Below are positions 6,973-13,283 of a stretch of 16,250 nt of DNA, one piece after another (position 1 is the first letter of the stretch; each line of letters begins with the position of its first letter). Origin of the DNA: an uncultured cyanobacterium (GTDB lineage Bacteria; Cyanobacteriota; Cyanobacteriia; PCC-6307; Cyanobiaceae); contig CAIZOZ010000462.1 of the NCBI GenBank assembly GCA_903934745.1, forward strand, positions 1 to 16,250, written 5' to 3'. The notes below the pieces were generated by a model that saw nothing but the letters and a program-made list of their open reading frames with translations, searched no databases and was not told the origin of the DNA. The translations under genes and the position numbers were made by a program.

Positions 6973-7155
6973 GCTTGTTGCGCTTGCTGGTGAAGGCTGG
7001 TGGTGGGATCGGGGTCCAGGGCCAGGCCAGCAACGGTCTTGTCAGGGGTTCGGGATCGTCTCCCAGCTAAGATCCGCCCAACTTCATGGCGCCGTCGGCC
7101 CTGTTCTGGGCTCGGGCGTTGTGCCCACTCTGCGAGGTGGCGCGACGGCGCCGTG
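6973..7155. promoter_or_regulatory. Divergent promoter region, unknown ORF / csoS1D
   Basis: These 183 bp separate the divergent unknown gene and csoS1D and must hold the csoS1D promoter, unless it lies inside the unknown ORF. TTGTCA (7039-7044) resembles a -35 box and TAAGAT (7068-7073) a -10 box, but their 23-bp spacing is too long for a standard pair, so I do not call a specific promoter. The csoS1D frame stays open upstream to about 7000 without a convincing start. Confidence 0.3.
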
Positions 7156-7956
7156 ATGGATTCCAGGTTTTCCCGCTCCCTCTCCAGCGACGACCGTGCC
7201 ATCAGCCGGCGCCGTGGCTCTTCGCGGGGCGGCGGCACTGAGATCACCGGCAGTGCCGGGATCGGCGATCGCGACGGCGCCAGCTGTGTGATCACCACCG
7301 ACAGCGAAGGCCGGCGCATCGCCCGCCAGTCGAGCCATGTGCAGTCGATCGAGCTGCGCACCTATGTGTTTCTTGATTCGCTCCAGCCCCAGCTGGCGGC
7401 CTATATGGGCACGGTGTCCCAGGGCTTCCTGCCGATCCCCGGCGATGCCTGCCTCTGGCTCGAGGTGTCGCCGGGCATGGCTGTGCACCGGGTCACGGAC
7501 ATCGCGCTTAAGGCCAGCACTGTGCGCCTCGGCCAGATGGTGGTGGAGCGAGCCTTCGGCTCGATCGCCATGTATCACCGCGACCAGAGCAATGTGCTCC
7601 ACTCCGGTGAAGTGGTGCTGGAGGCAATCGGCAGCAGCATCGATCGCCGCAGCCGCTGCGAGGTGACCTGGACGGAAATCATCCGCGCCATCACCCCCGA
7701 TCACGCCGTGCTGATCAATCGCCTCAACCGCCGCGGTTCGATGATCCAGGCGGGCATGAGCATGTTCATCCTCGAAACCGAGCCGGCCGGCTATGTGCTG
7801 ATGGCCGCCAATGAGGCGGAGAAGTCTTCCAACATCACGGTGGTTGACGTGAAGGCCGTGGGCGCCTTCGGCCGCCTCACCCTGGCTGGCAAGGAGGGGG
7901 ATGTGGAGGAGGCGGCCTCGGCGGCCATGCGGGCCGTGGCCCACATCAACGGCTGA
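7156..7956 (+). CDS. csoS1D: Carboxysome shell protein CsoS1D (tandem-BMC pseudohexamer)
   Basis: CsoS1D is a 266-residue trimeric shell protein with two fused BMC domains (BMC-T). Trimers stack face to face and have a large pore that can open and close, proposed to pass larger metabolites such as RuBP and 3-PGA. After a flexible N-terminus (about 60 residues, Ser/Arg/Gly-rich), BMC domain 1 covers about 64-160 and domain 2 about 165-263. The pore-gating Glu-Arg pair is at 131-132 (MVVERAFGS), matching E120/R121 of the Prochlorococcus protein. ATG 7156 gives a length close to known CsoS1D proteins. The frame is open upstream, but that stretch does not look coding. The gene lies apart from the main cso operon, as in other alpha-cyanobacteria, and ends 19 bp from the convergent rdgB stop. 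Confidence 0.94.
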   Translation: MDSRFSRSLSSDDRAISRRRGSSRGGGTEITGSAGIGDRDGASCVITTDSEGRRIARQSSHVQSIELRTYVFLDSLQPQLAAYMGTVSQGFLPIPGDACLWLEVSPGMAVHRVTDIALKASTVRLGQMVVERAFGSIAMYHRDQSNVLHSGEVVLEAIGSSIDRRSRCEVTWTEIIRAITPDHAVLINRLNRRGSMIQAGMSMFILETEPAGYVLMAANEAEKSSNITVVDVKAVGAFGRLTLAGKEGDVEEAASAAMRAVAHING

Positions 7957-7975
7957 GCCGCTCCGCTCGTGGGCC

Positions 7976-8617
7976 TCAGTCCAGGCCGAGCCGGCGACGC
8001 AGTCCCGGGGCCAGCGCCGCGGCCGCCTTGCCGCGACTGCCCAGCCGACTGCGCTGGTAGTCCCCCATGTCGGCGTAGCTGGCGCCGGCTTCCCTCAGGT
8101 AAAAGATCGGGTCGTAGCCGGGGCCATGGCCGCGGGGTTCGCGCAGAATCAGGCCGCGGCAGAGGCCCTGGGCCTCGAGCACCGTGGTGCCGCTGGGATC
8201 GGCCAGGGCCATGGCCGTGACGAACTGGCCACCGCGATAGAGCGAATCACCCAGCTCGTGGAGCAGGCGGTGGATGCGTTCATGGTCGGTGGGCCCATAG
8301 CGGGCCGAGAAAATGCCGGGCCTGCCGCCGAGGGCATCCACCTCCAGGCCCGAGTCGTCGGCTAGGGCCCATTGCCCGGTGAGCGCGGCCACGGTTTCGG
8401 CCTTGAGGCGTGCATTAGCGGCATAGGTGTCGCCGGTTTCCTCGATCTCGAGGCCGCGGGGCTGGGCGCGGACCTCCAGTTCCACCGCTGCCAGCATCGC
8501 GCCGATCTCCGCCACCTTGTGGGGGTTGCCACTGGCGATGACGAGCACGGGCAGGCAGGAGCTGGGCAAGGAGCCAGTAGCGCGGCGGACAAGCGGCAGT
8601 GATCGAAGGCCTGGCAA
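7976..8617 (-). CDS. rdgB: RdgB/HAM1 family non-canonical purine NTP pyrophosphatase
   Basis: This enzyme hydrolyses dITP/ITP and XTP to monophosphates plus pyrophosphate (EC 3.6.1.66), clearing deaminated purines from the nucleotide pool. Signatures are ASGNPHKVAEI near the N-terminus, GDTYAANARLKAE, the active-site ADDSGLEVDALGG, RPGIFSARYG, and GHGPGYDPIF. The longest frame (213 codons) starts with TTG at 8617. The family usually begins only two to four residues before the ASGN strand, so GTG 8548 (190 residues) is an attractive alternative, and neither start has a strong ribosome-binding site. A HAM1 gene next to alpha-cyanobacterial cso genes is a known arrangement, with no demonstrated carboxysome role. 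It converges on csoS1D and is divergent from sbtA. Confidence 0.93.
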   Translation of the reverse strand: MPGLRSLPLVRRATGSLPSSCLPVLVIASGNPHKVAEIGAMLAAVELEVRAQPRGLEIEETGDTYAANARLKAETVAALTGQWALADDSGLEVDALGGRPGIFSARYGPTDHERIHRLLHELGDSLYRGGQFVTAMALADPSGTTVLEAQGLCRGLILREPRGHGPGYDPIFYLREAGASYADMGDYQRSRLGSRGKAAAALAPGLRRRLGLD

Positions 8618-8785
8618 GACCTGGCGAACTCACTGGCCAGCATTGTGTCGCACCGCAGGGGCCCAGGCGCAGGGGCCGCGGGGGAGCGGCACGATGCCTG
8701 TCGCGATCGTCCGGTTGTGTAGCCCAGGGTTCAGTTGATATCAGGACAGCCAGATTCAGCCTGCAGCTGCTGATCTGCCCTGGTT

Positions 8786-8796
8786 GGGGGGGGGGG
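8786..8796 (+). repeat. Homopolymeric tract of 11 G
   Basis: This is an uninterrupted run of eleven G between rdgB and sbtA, in sequence I consider non-coding. Runs this long are slippage-prone and can change promoter spacing between cells. Base-calling error in the source sequence is an alternative. Confidence 0.85.
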
Positions 8797-9072
8797 AGCA
8801 CGCTGCTGAGAGCGGAGCTGCGGCCAGCTCAAGCTTGCGTCGATCGCCAGGCCAACTTGTTATCGAGATCAGCCACTACAACGGCGACTTCCAGCTAAGG
8901 GAATGGTTGATGTGTGGTGGCGAAACAATCAGTCATCCGGATTGATCTGCCATCCCCACCGATCAAGGAGTCAGGCCTGTTTCGGCTGCCAGAGCGAGGG
9001 CGAGGGCTGTCCAATCCTGGGTGGAGGCTCCAGGCGGCAGCGGCGATCTACTTTGCAGCGATGAGGCCGGAT

Positions 9073-9091
9073 GGGGTGAATCGTTCACCCC
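9073..9091. promoter_or_regulatory. Perfect palindrome upstream of sbtA (operator or hairpin candidate)
   Basis: GGGGTGAA (9073-9080) and TTCACCCC (9084-9091) are exact inverted copies around a 3-base centre TCG, 147 bp before the preferred sbtA start. In DNA it could be a dimeric repressor or activator site; its core TGAA-TCG-TTCA has dyad symmetry. In RNA it would be a tight hairpin with a triloop. No T-run follows, so it is not an intrinsic terminator. Confidence 0.5.
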
Positions 9092-9237
9092 CGGAAAGAC
9101 ACCAGGGAACCGGCCTCGCGGCAACGGTAAGCAGCTCGGCTGAGCCCGAACCGCAGCGCCGATCACGTTTGCGCAGCTCCGGACGCTGGCTGGGGCCAGT
9201 CGCCCTTAAGTTGCGGCAAACCTGGCCCCGGAATGGG

Positions 9238-10242
9238 ATGCAGTCCAGCCTGATCCTCCAGAACCTTGTTTCAGCTCCGGTTCTGTTCTTTTTCCTCGGC
9301 GTGCTCGCCGTGCTGGTCGGCTCGGATCTCGAGATCCCCTCGCCGCTGCCCAAGCTGTTTTCGCTTTATCTGCTGCTGGCGATCGGCTTCAAGGGGGGCC
9401 TGGAGCTGGCCCATAGCGGCCTGGGCAGCCAGGTGCTGCTGACGATCGGTGCCGCTGTGCTGATGTCGCTGCTGGTGCCGATCAGCAGCTTCCTGATCCT
9501 GCGGACCCGCATGGATGGCTACAACGCAGCGGCGATCGCTGCCTCCTACGGCTCGATCAGTGCCGTGACCTTCATCACGGCTCAGAGCTTTCTGAACGTG
9601 CTGCATCTGGATTTCAATGGCTTCATGGTGGCGGCTCTGGCCCTGATGGAGTCGCCGGCGATCGTCGTCGGCGTGCTATTGGCCAAGCTCGCTGGCCAGA
9701 GCGGTGATTCGCTCAAGGGTGCCAAGGCCGGCGGCCTGCGCTGGCGGGAGGTGCTGCAGGAAGCCTTCCTGAACGGCTCGGTGTTTCTGCTGATCGGCAG
9801 TCTGGTGATCGGCTACCTGGTCACCAGCTTTTCGCCGGCGGGTCTGGAAAAGATGGATCCGTTCACCGAGAAATTGTTCTACGGAGCGCTCTGCTTCTTC
9901 CTGCTCGACATGGGCATCGTGGCGGCCCAGCGGTTGCGGGATCTGCGCCGGGCCGGCCCGTTCCTGATCGGTTTTGCCGTGTTGGCGCCACTGCTGCACG
10001 CCGGGGTCGGCCTGGGGATTTCCCGGCTGCTGGGCCTCAGCCAGGGGGACAGCCTGCTGTTCATGGTGCTCTGCGCCAGCGCCTCCTACATCGCCGTGCC
10101 GGCGGCGATGCGCATGACCGTGCCCCAGGCGAACCCCAGCCTCTACATCTCCTCGGCGCTCGGGGTGACGTTTCCGTTCAATGTTGTGGTGGGCATCCCG
10201 CTGTACATGGCCCTGATCCAGCGCTTTGTTCCGCTCAGCTGA
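9238..10242 (+). CDS. sbtA: SbtA-family sodium-dependent bicarbonate transporter
   Basis: This is an inner-membrane permease of the SbtA (DUF897) family, which imports HCO3- with Na+. From ATG 9238 it has 334 residues and about ten hydrophobic helices in two inverted halves (roughly 10-150 and 175-334), joined by a basic cytoplasmic loop (about 151-175). Family-like segments are ASYGSISAVTF (102-112), ALMESPAIVVGVLLAKL (135-151), CASASYIAVPAAMRM (279-293) and LGVTFPFNVVVGIPLY (308-323). The frame is open back to GTG 8914, but those 108 extra residues are Arg/Pro/Ser-rich, lack hydrophobic segments and have no equivalent in SbtA. ATG 9238 puts the first helix at residue 10, as expected, and has a GGAATGGG just upstream. 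A PII-like gene follows 53 bp downstream, as with sbtB. Confidence 0.9.
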   Translation: MQSSLILQNLVSAPVLFFFLGVLAVLVGSDLEIPSPLPKLFSLYLLLAIGFKGGLELAHSGLGSQVLLTIGAAVLMSLLVPISSFLILRTRMDGYNAAAIAASYGSISAVTFITAQSFLNVLHLDFNGFMVAALALMESPAIVVGVLLAKLAGQSGDSLKGAKAGGLRWREVLQEAFLNGSVFLLIGSLVIGYLVTSFSPAGLEKMDPFTEKLFYGALCFFLLDMGIVAAQRLRDLRRAGPFLIGFAVLAPLLHAGVGLGISRLLGLSQGDSLLFMVLCASASYIAVPAAMRMTVPQANPSLYISSALGVTFPFNVVVGIPLYMALIQRFVPLS

Positions 10243-10295
10243 TCCGGGCTGAGGGCTGTCGGAGGCCATCGCCCGGATTACACCATCGGACATCT

Positions 10296-10610
10296 ATGTC
10301 CATCCCCATCCTTGCTGTCCCTGCCTCCATGAAAAGGATCGACCTGTTCCTGAGCGAGCGAGAAGTTAACAAGGTCTGCAAGGCGATCAGCAAGGCCGGC
10401 GTGCCGGGCTACTCGGTGATCCGCCACGTCACCGGCATGGGGCTGGCGGGAGAGATTTCCGAGGCCATGGACTTCAGCGGCCTGGGGGCGAATGCCCATG
10501 TGATCGTGTTTTGCGAACCCCATCTGGTGCCGGCTGTCCGGGCTGGGCTCAGGCCCCTGTTCGACGTGTATGGAGGCGTGGGCTTCGTCTCCGAGGCCGA
10601 ACCGCTCTGA
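10296..10610 (+). CDS. PII-like protein of the SbtB/CPII type
   Basis: This small signalling protein (104 residues, or 93 if translation starts at the second Met, ATG 10329) is predicted to form a ferredoxin-like PII trimer. Visible are the first strand (MKRIDLFLSE), helix EVNKVCKAISKAGVPGYSVI, a short glycine-containing T-loop region (HVTGMGLAGEISEAMDFSG), strand ANAHVIVFCE and helix VPAVRAGLRPLFDVYGG, then a short end at EAEPL. SbtB binds adenine nucleotides and gates SbtA. The carboxysome-associated CPII of Thiomonas, also next to a bicarbonate transporter, binds ADP and responds to bicarbonate. This copy lacks the C-terminal Cys-Gly-Pro-Glu-Gly-Cys loop of beta-cyanobacterial SbtB and so looks closer to CPII. 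The start is uncertain because no strong ribosome-binding site is seen. Confidence 0.8.
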   Translation: MSIPILAVPASMKRIDLFLSEREVNKVCKAISKAGVPGYSVIRHVTGMGLAGEISEAMDFSGLGANAHVIVFCEPHLVPAVRAGLRPLFDVYGGVGFVSEAEPL

Positions 10611-10853
10611 GCCAGCCCAGGAATCCGTCTGACATCAGAATTTTGTCCGTAAGCGCAAAACGCCTGCAGTGGCAGCAATGTGCGCAGTCGCCGACCAAGC
10701 ATTTCTTACGTTTTGTTTTCAATCGATCAGCTGAACTTATCGATGAACTTGAAAACCTTGATGGTGCTTGGCGTCGAAATGGCTTGACGAGGGGTCAGGC
10801 GGCCAATCAGGGTTGCGAGCGAACATTCCACCCCCCTCCTCCAGGAGCAGGTA
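10611..10853 (+). promoter_or_regulatory. Probable promoter/operator region of the cso operon
   Basis: This 243-bp gap before csoS1 holds a distinctly A/T-rich patch (about 10698-10760) that is unusual for this window. It contains two ATCGAT palindromes (10722-10727 and 10739-10744), a direct repeat TGAACTT (10732-10738 and 10744-10750), and TTGTTT (10713-10718) as a possible -35 box. A convincing -10 box at normal spacing is not apparent. The spaced repeats suit a LysR-type regulator such as CbbR/RbcR, but this is inference. No terminator is evident after the PII-like gene, so read-through from sbtA is possible. Confidence 0.45.
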
Positions 10854-11165
10854 ATGGCAAACGAAACCATGGGCATCGCCCTCGGCATGATTGAGACCCG
10901 CGGCCTCGTCCCCGCGATCGAAGCCGCCGATGCCATGACGAAGGCAGCTGAAGTGCGCCTGATCGGTCGTGAGTTCGTCGGCGGCGGTTACGTGACCGTC
11001 CTCGTGCGCGGCGAAACCGGTGCCGTCAACGCCGCCGTCCGCGCCGGTGCCGATGCCTGTGAGCGCGTTGGTGACGGCCTGGTCGCTGCTCACATCATTG
11101 CCCGCCCTCACCGCGAAGTCGAGCCCGCTCTGACCAGCAGCTTCGGCCTCGGGTCGAAGGACTGA
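10854..11165 (+). CDS. csoS1: Carboxysome shell protein CsoS1 (BMC-H hexamer)
   Basis: This is the major facet protein of the alpha-carboxysome shell (103 residues, one BMC domain). It forms flat hexamers tiling the icosahedron, with a small central pore for HCO3- and phosphorylated sugars. The pore loop is FVGGG (about residues 41-45). Other family segments are ALGMIETRGLVPAIEAADAM near the N-terminus, VLVRGETGAVNAAVRAG and VAAHIIARPH. The length is typical of CsoS1A/C. An AGGAG (10843-10847), six bases before the ATG, is the best ribosome-binding site in the window and fits very high expression. It is the first gene of the main operon, 62 bp before cbbL. Only one csoS1 copy is seen here. 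Confidence 0.97.
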   Translation: MANETMGIALGMIETRGLVPAIEAADAMTKAAEVRLIGREFVGGGYVTVLVRGETGAVNAAVRAGADACERVGDGLVAAHIIARPHREVEPALTSSFGLGSKD

Positions 11166-11227
11166 GCGGTTCGCGCCCGACGCGCCCAACCCTCTGACTT
11201 CCCCACCGACCCAATCACCGATTCCCC

Positions 11228-12640
11228 ATGAGCAAGAAGTACGACGCCGGGGTCAAGGAGTACCGCGACACTTATTGGACTCCTGATTACGTCCCCCTCG
11301 ACACCGACCTGCTGGCGTGCTTTAAGTGCACCGGCCAGGAAGGTGTTCCCAAGGAAGAAGTTGCCGCTGCTGTGGCCGCTGAATCCTCAACCGGCACCTG
11401 GTCCACCGTGTGGTCCGAGCTCCTCACCGATCTCGACTTCTACAAAGGCCGTTGCTACCGCATCGAGGACGTGCCTGGTGACAAGGAGGCCTTCTATGCC
11501 TTCATCGCCTATCCCCTCGACCTGTTCGAAGAAGGCTCGATCACCAACGTGCTGACCTCTTTGGTTGGCAACGTGTTCGGCTTCAAGGCCCTGCGCCATC
11601 TGCGCCTGGAAGACATCCGCTTCCCGATGGCCTTCATCAAGACCTGCCCCGGCCCACCGAACGGCATCTGCGTCGAGCGCGACCGGATGAACAAGTACGG
11701 CCGTCCGCTGCTGGGTTGCACGATCAAGCCGAAGCTAGGCCTGAGCGGCAAGAACTACGGCCGGGTGGTCTATGAGTGCCTGCGCGGTGGTCTGGACTTC
11801 ACCAAGGACGACGAGAACATCAACTCCCAGCCGTTCCAGCGCTGGCAGAACCGTTTCGAGTTCGTTGCCGAAGCCGTGGCACTCGCCCAGGAAGAAACCG
11901 GCGAGAAGAAGGGGCACTACCTCAACTGCACTGCCAACACTCCTGAAGAGATGTATGAGCGGGCTGAGTTCGCCAAGGAACTCAAGCAGCCGATCATCAT
12001 GCACGACTACATCACCGGTGGCTTCACCGCCAACACCGGTCTGTCGAAGTGGTGCCGCAAGAACGGCATGCTGCTCCACATTCACCGCGCCATGCACGCG
12101 GTGATCGACCGCCATCCCAAGCACGGCATCCACTTCCGGGTGCTGGCCAAGTGCCTGCGCCTCTCCGGTGGTGACCAGCTGCACACCGGCACCGTGGTCG
12201 GCAAGCTTGAAGGTGATCGTCAGACCACCCTGGGCTACATCGACCAACTGCGCGAATCCTTCGTTCCCGAAGATCGCAGCCGCGGTAACTTCTTCGATCA
12301 GGATTGGGGCTCCATGCCCGGCGTGTTCGCCGTCGCCTCCGGCGGTATCCACGTGTGGCACATGCCCGCCCTGGTGGCCATTTTCGGCGACGACTCCGTG
12401 CTTCAGTTCGGTGGTGGTACCCACGGTCACCCCTGGGGTTCGGCAGCTGGTGCTGCCGCCAACCGCGTCGCCCTCGAAGCTTGCGTCAAGGCACGCAATG
12501 CCGGTCGCGAGATCGAGAAGGAAGGCCGCGACATCCTCCTCGAAGCTGCGAAGCACAGCCCCGAGCTGGCCATCGCTCTCGAAACCTGGAAGGAAATCAA
12601 GTTCGAGTTCGACACCGTCGACAAACTCGACGTCCAGTGA
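11228..12640 (+). CDS. cbbL: RuBisCO large subunit, form IA
   Basis: CbbL (470 residues) carries the active site for RuBP carboxylation and oxygenation (EC 4.1.1.39) in the L8S8 enzyme packed in the carboxysome. Visible active-site residues are K167 (TIKPKLGLS), the carbamylated K193 with D195 and E196 (GLDFTKDDEN), H286 (LLHIHRAMH) and loop-6 K326 (GTVVGKLEGD). Each sits eight residues below spinach numbering (K175, K201, H294, K334). The length, the N-terminus (MSKKYDAGVKEYRD) and the cso context mark form IA, as in other alpha-cyanobacteria. No obvious Shine-Dalgarno sequence precedes the ATG. A strong stem-loop follows the stop, before cbbS. Confidence 0.99.
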   Translation: MSKKYDAGVKEYRDTYWTPDYVPLDTDLLACFKCTGQEGVPKEEVAAAVAAESSTGTWSTVWSELLTDLDFYKGRCYRIEDVPGDKEAFYAFIAYPLDLFEEGSITNVLTSLVGNVFGFKALRHLRLEDIRFPMAFIKTCPGPPNGICVERDRMNKYGRPLLGCTIKPKLGLSGKNYGRVVYECLRGGLDFTKDDENINSQPFQRWQNRFEFVAEAVALAQEETGEKKGHYLNCTANTPEEMYERAEFAKELKQPIIMHDYITGGFTANTGLSKWCRKNGMLLHIHRAMHAVIDRHPKHGIHFRVLAKCLRLSGGDQLHTGTVVGKLEGDRQTTLGYIDQLRESFVPEDRSRGNFFDQDWGSMPGVFAVASGGIHVWHMPALVAIFGDDSVLQFGGGTHGHPWGSAAGAAANRVALEACVKARNAGREIEKEGRDILLEAAKHSPELAIALETWKEIKFEFDTVDKLDVQ

Positions 12641-12652
12641 TCGTCGGCTCCT

Positions 12653-12706
12653 GATCGGCTGGGAACGGCTCCTTCCTTCAGAAGGCCAGGCTCCGTTCCC
12701 CCGATC
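12653..12706 (+). other. Strong RNA stem-loop between cbbL and cbbS
   Basis: GATCGG (12653-12658) and GGGAACGG (12661-12668) together pair perfectly with CCGTTCCCCCGATC (12693-12706), giving 14 base pairs interrupted only by a 2-base CT bulge. The 24-base loop contains a minor hairpin (CCTT 12675-12678 with AAGG 12682-12685). It starts 12 bases after the cbbL stop and is not followed by a U-tract, so an RNA stability or processing element fits better than a terminator. cbbS begins 50 bp further on, with its own AAGGA ribosome-binding site. Confidence 0.7.
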
Positions 12707-12756
12707 CGAGGCTTTGACAACCCAGCAGCACCACCACCTCCACCACAAGGATCCCC

Positions 12757-13098
12757 ATGCCCTTCAAGAGCACCGTGGGTGACTATCAAACAGTCGCCAC
12801 CCTGGAGACGTTCGGCTTCCTGCCGCCGTTCACCCAGGACGAGATCTACGATCAAATCGCCTACATCATTGCCCAGGGCTGGAGCCCCCTGGTCGAGCAT
12901 GTTCACCCCAGCCGCTCCATGTCGACCTACTGGTCGTACTGGAAGCTGCCGTTCTTCGGTGAGAAGGACCTGGGTGTGATCGTGAGCGAGCTCGAAGGCT
13001 GCCACCGCGCCTACCCCGACCATCACGTGCGTCTGGTCGGCTATGACGCCTACACCCAGAGCCAGGGCTCCTGTTTCGTTGTGTTCGAAGGTCGCTGA
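12757..13098 (+). CDS. cbbS: RuBisCO small subunit, form IA
   Basis: CbbS (113 residues) caps the CbbL octamer at both ends, is needed for full activity and forms part of the docking surface for the CsoS2 N-terminal repeats. The sequence is typical of alpha-cyanobacteria: ETFGFLPPFTQDEIYDQIAY, GWSPLVEHVHPS, YWSYWKLPFFGEKD, then CHRAYPDHHVRLVGYDAY and the end SCFVVFEGR. It is a complete, single-domain protein. An AAGGA five to six bases upstream supports ATG 12757. Spacing is 116 bp from cbbL and 185 bp to csoS2, and both gaps contain strong hairpins. Confidence 0.98.
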   Translation: MPFKSTVGDYQTVATLETFGFLPPFTQDEIYDQIAYIIAQGWSPLVEHVHPSRSMSTYWSYWKLPFFGEKDLGVIVSELEGCHRAYPDHHVRLVGYDAYTQSQGSCFVVFEGR

Positions 13099-13118
13099 TT
13101 TCAGCCACCTGACTGTTG

Positions 13119-13160
13119 GAAGAACCCGCTTCATCCCGGGTTCTTCTTCCTTCTTTTCCA
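13119..13160 (+). terminator. Terminator-like hairpin between cbbS and csoS2 (probable attenuator)
   Basis: GAAGAACCCG (13119-13128) pairs perfectly with CGGGTTCTTC (13137-13146) around an 8-base loop and is followed by a pyrimidine tail rich in T (TTCCTTCTTTTCC). This has the layout of an intrinsic terminator, 20 bp after the cbbS stop. csoS2 and csoSCA continue in the same direction, so partial termination here would make RuBisCO transcripts more abundant than those of the scaffold and carbonic anhydrase. Confidence 0.75.
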
Positions 13161-13283
13161 TGGCAGTGGACCTCCGCGTCCAGTGCGATGGCGCAAGGGT
13201 TGCGCTGATCAACCCGGCCTGAGAGCCGCGGCTGATTCAGCGCATTCACCCCTGCATTCGTCACTTTCATTCATCGGACGGAT

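Larger units (their letters stand above)
8618..9237. promoter_or_regulatory. Long rdgB-sbtA intergenic/leader region
   Basis: About 620 bp separate the longest rdgB reading from the preferred sbtA start. It holds an 11-G homopolymer (8786-8796) and a perfect 8-bp-arm palindrome (9073-9091). One plus-strand frame stays open from GTG 8914 into sbtA, but the peptide it would add is low-complexity and unlike the transporter family. I found no clear sigma-70 box pair: TTGTTA (8857) and TACAAC (8877) are only 14 bp apart. CO2-responsive LysR regulators could act here, but no site can be assigned firmly. Confidence 0.45.

Noticed and set aside
7039..7073. TTGTCA plus TAAGAT as a csoS1D promoter
   Set aside because: The spacing is 23 bp, outside the usual 16-19 bp range, so only the region is marked.
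7000..7155. Upstream extension of csoS1D from about 7000
   Set aside because: The 52 extra residues are Arg/Ser-rich and unlike known CsoS1D N-termini. ATG 7156 gives a length close to characterised homologues.
6389..7156. Plus-strand open frame (255 codons) opposite the unknown ORF and running to the csoS1D start
   Set aside because: It is Gly/Arg/Ala-rich without domain signals, and the repeats in it read more sensibly on the minus strand. I kept the minus-strand call, though only at moderate confidence.
7940..7976. Short CGGCTGAGCCG palindrome between csoS1D and rdgB as a terminator
   Set aside because: The stem is only 4-5 bp with no T-tract. It is too weak to call in GC-rich DNA.
8914..9237. 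108-residue N-terminal extension of SbtA from GTG 8914
   Set aside because: It is Arg/Pro/Ser-rich with no hydrophobic helix, has no equivalent in the SbtA family, and contains a perfect palindrome more like regulatory DNA. ATG 9238 gives the expected first membrane helix.
11735..12748. Minus-strand open frame (337 codons) opposite cbbL
   Set aside because: It is antisense to a perfectly conserved RuBisCO gene, with no recognisable domain.
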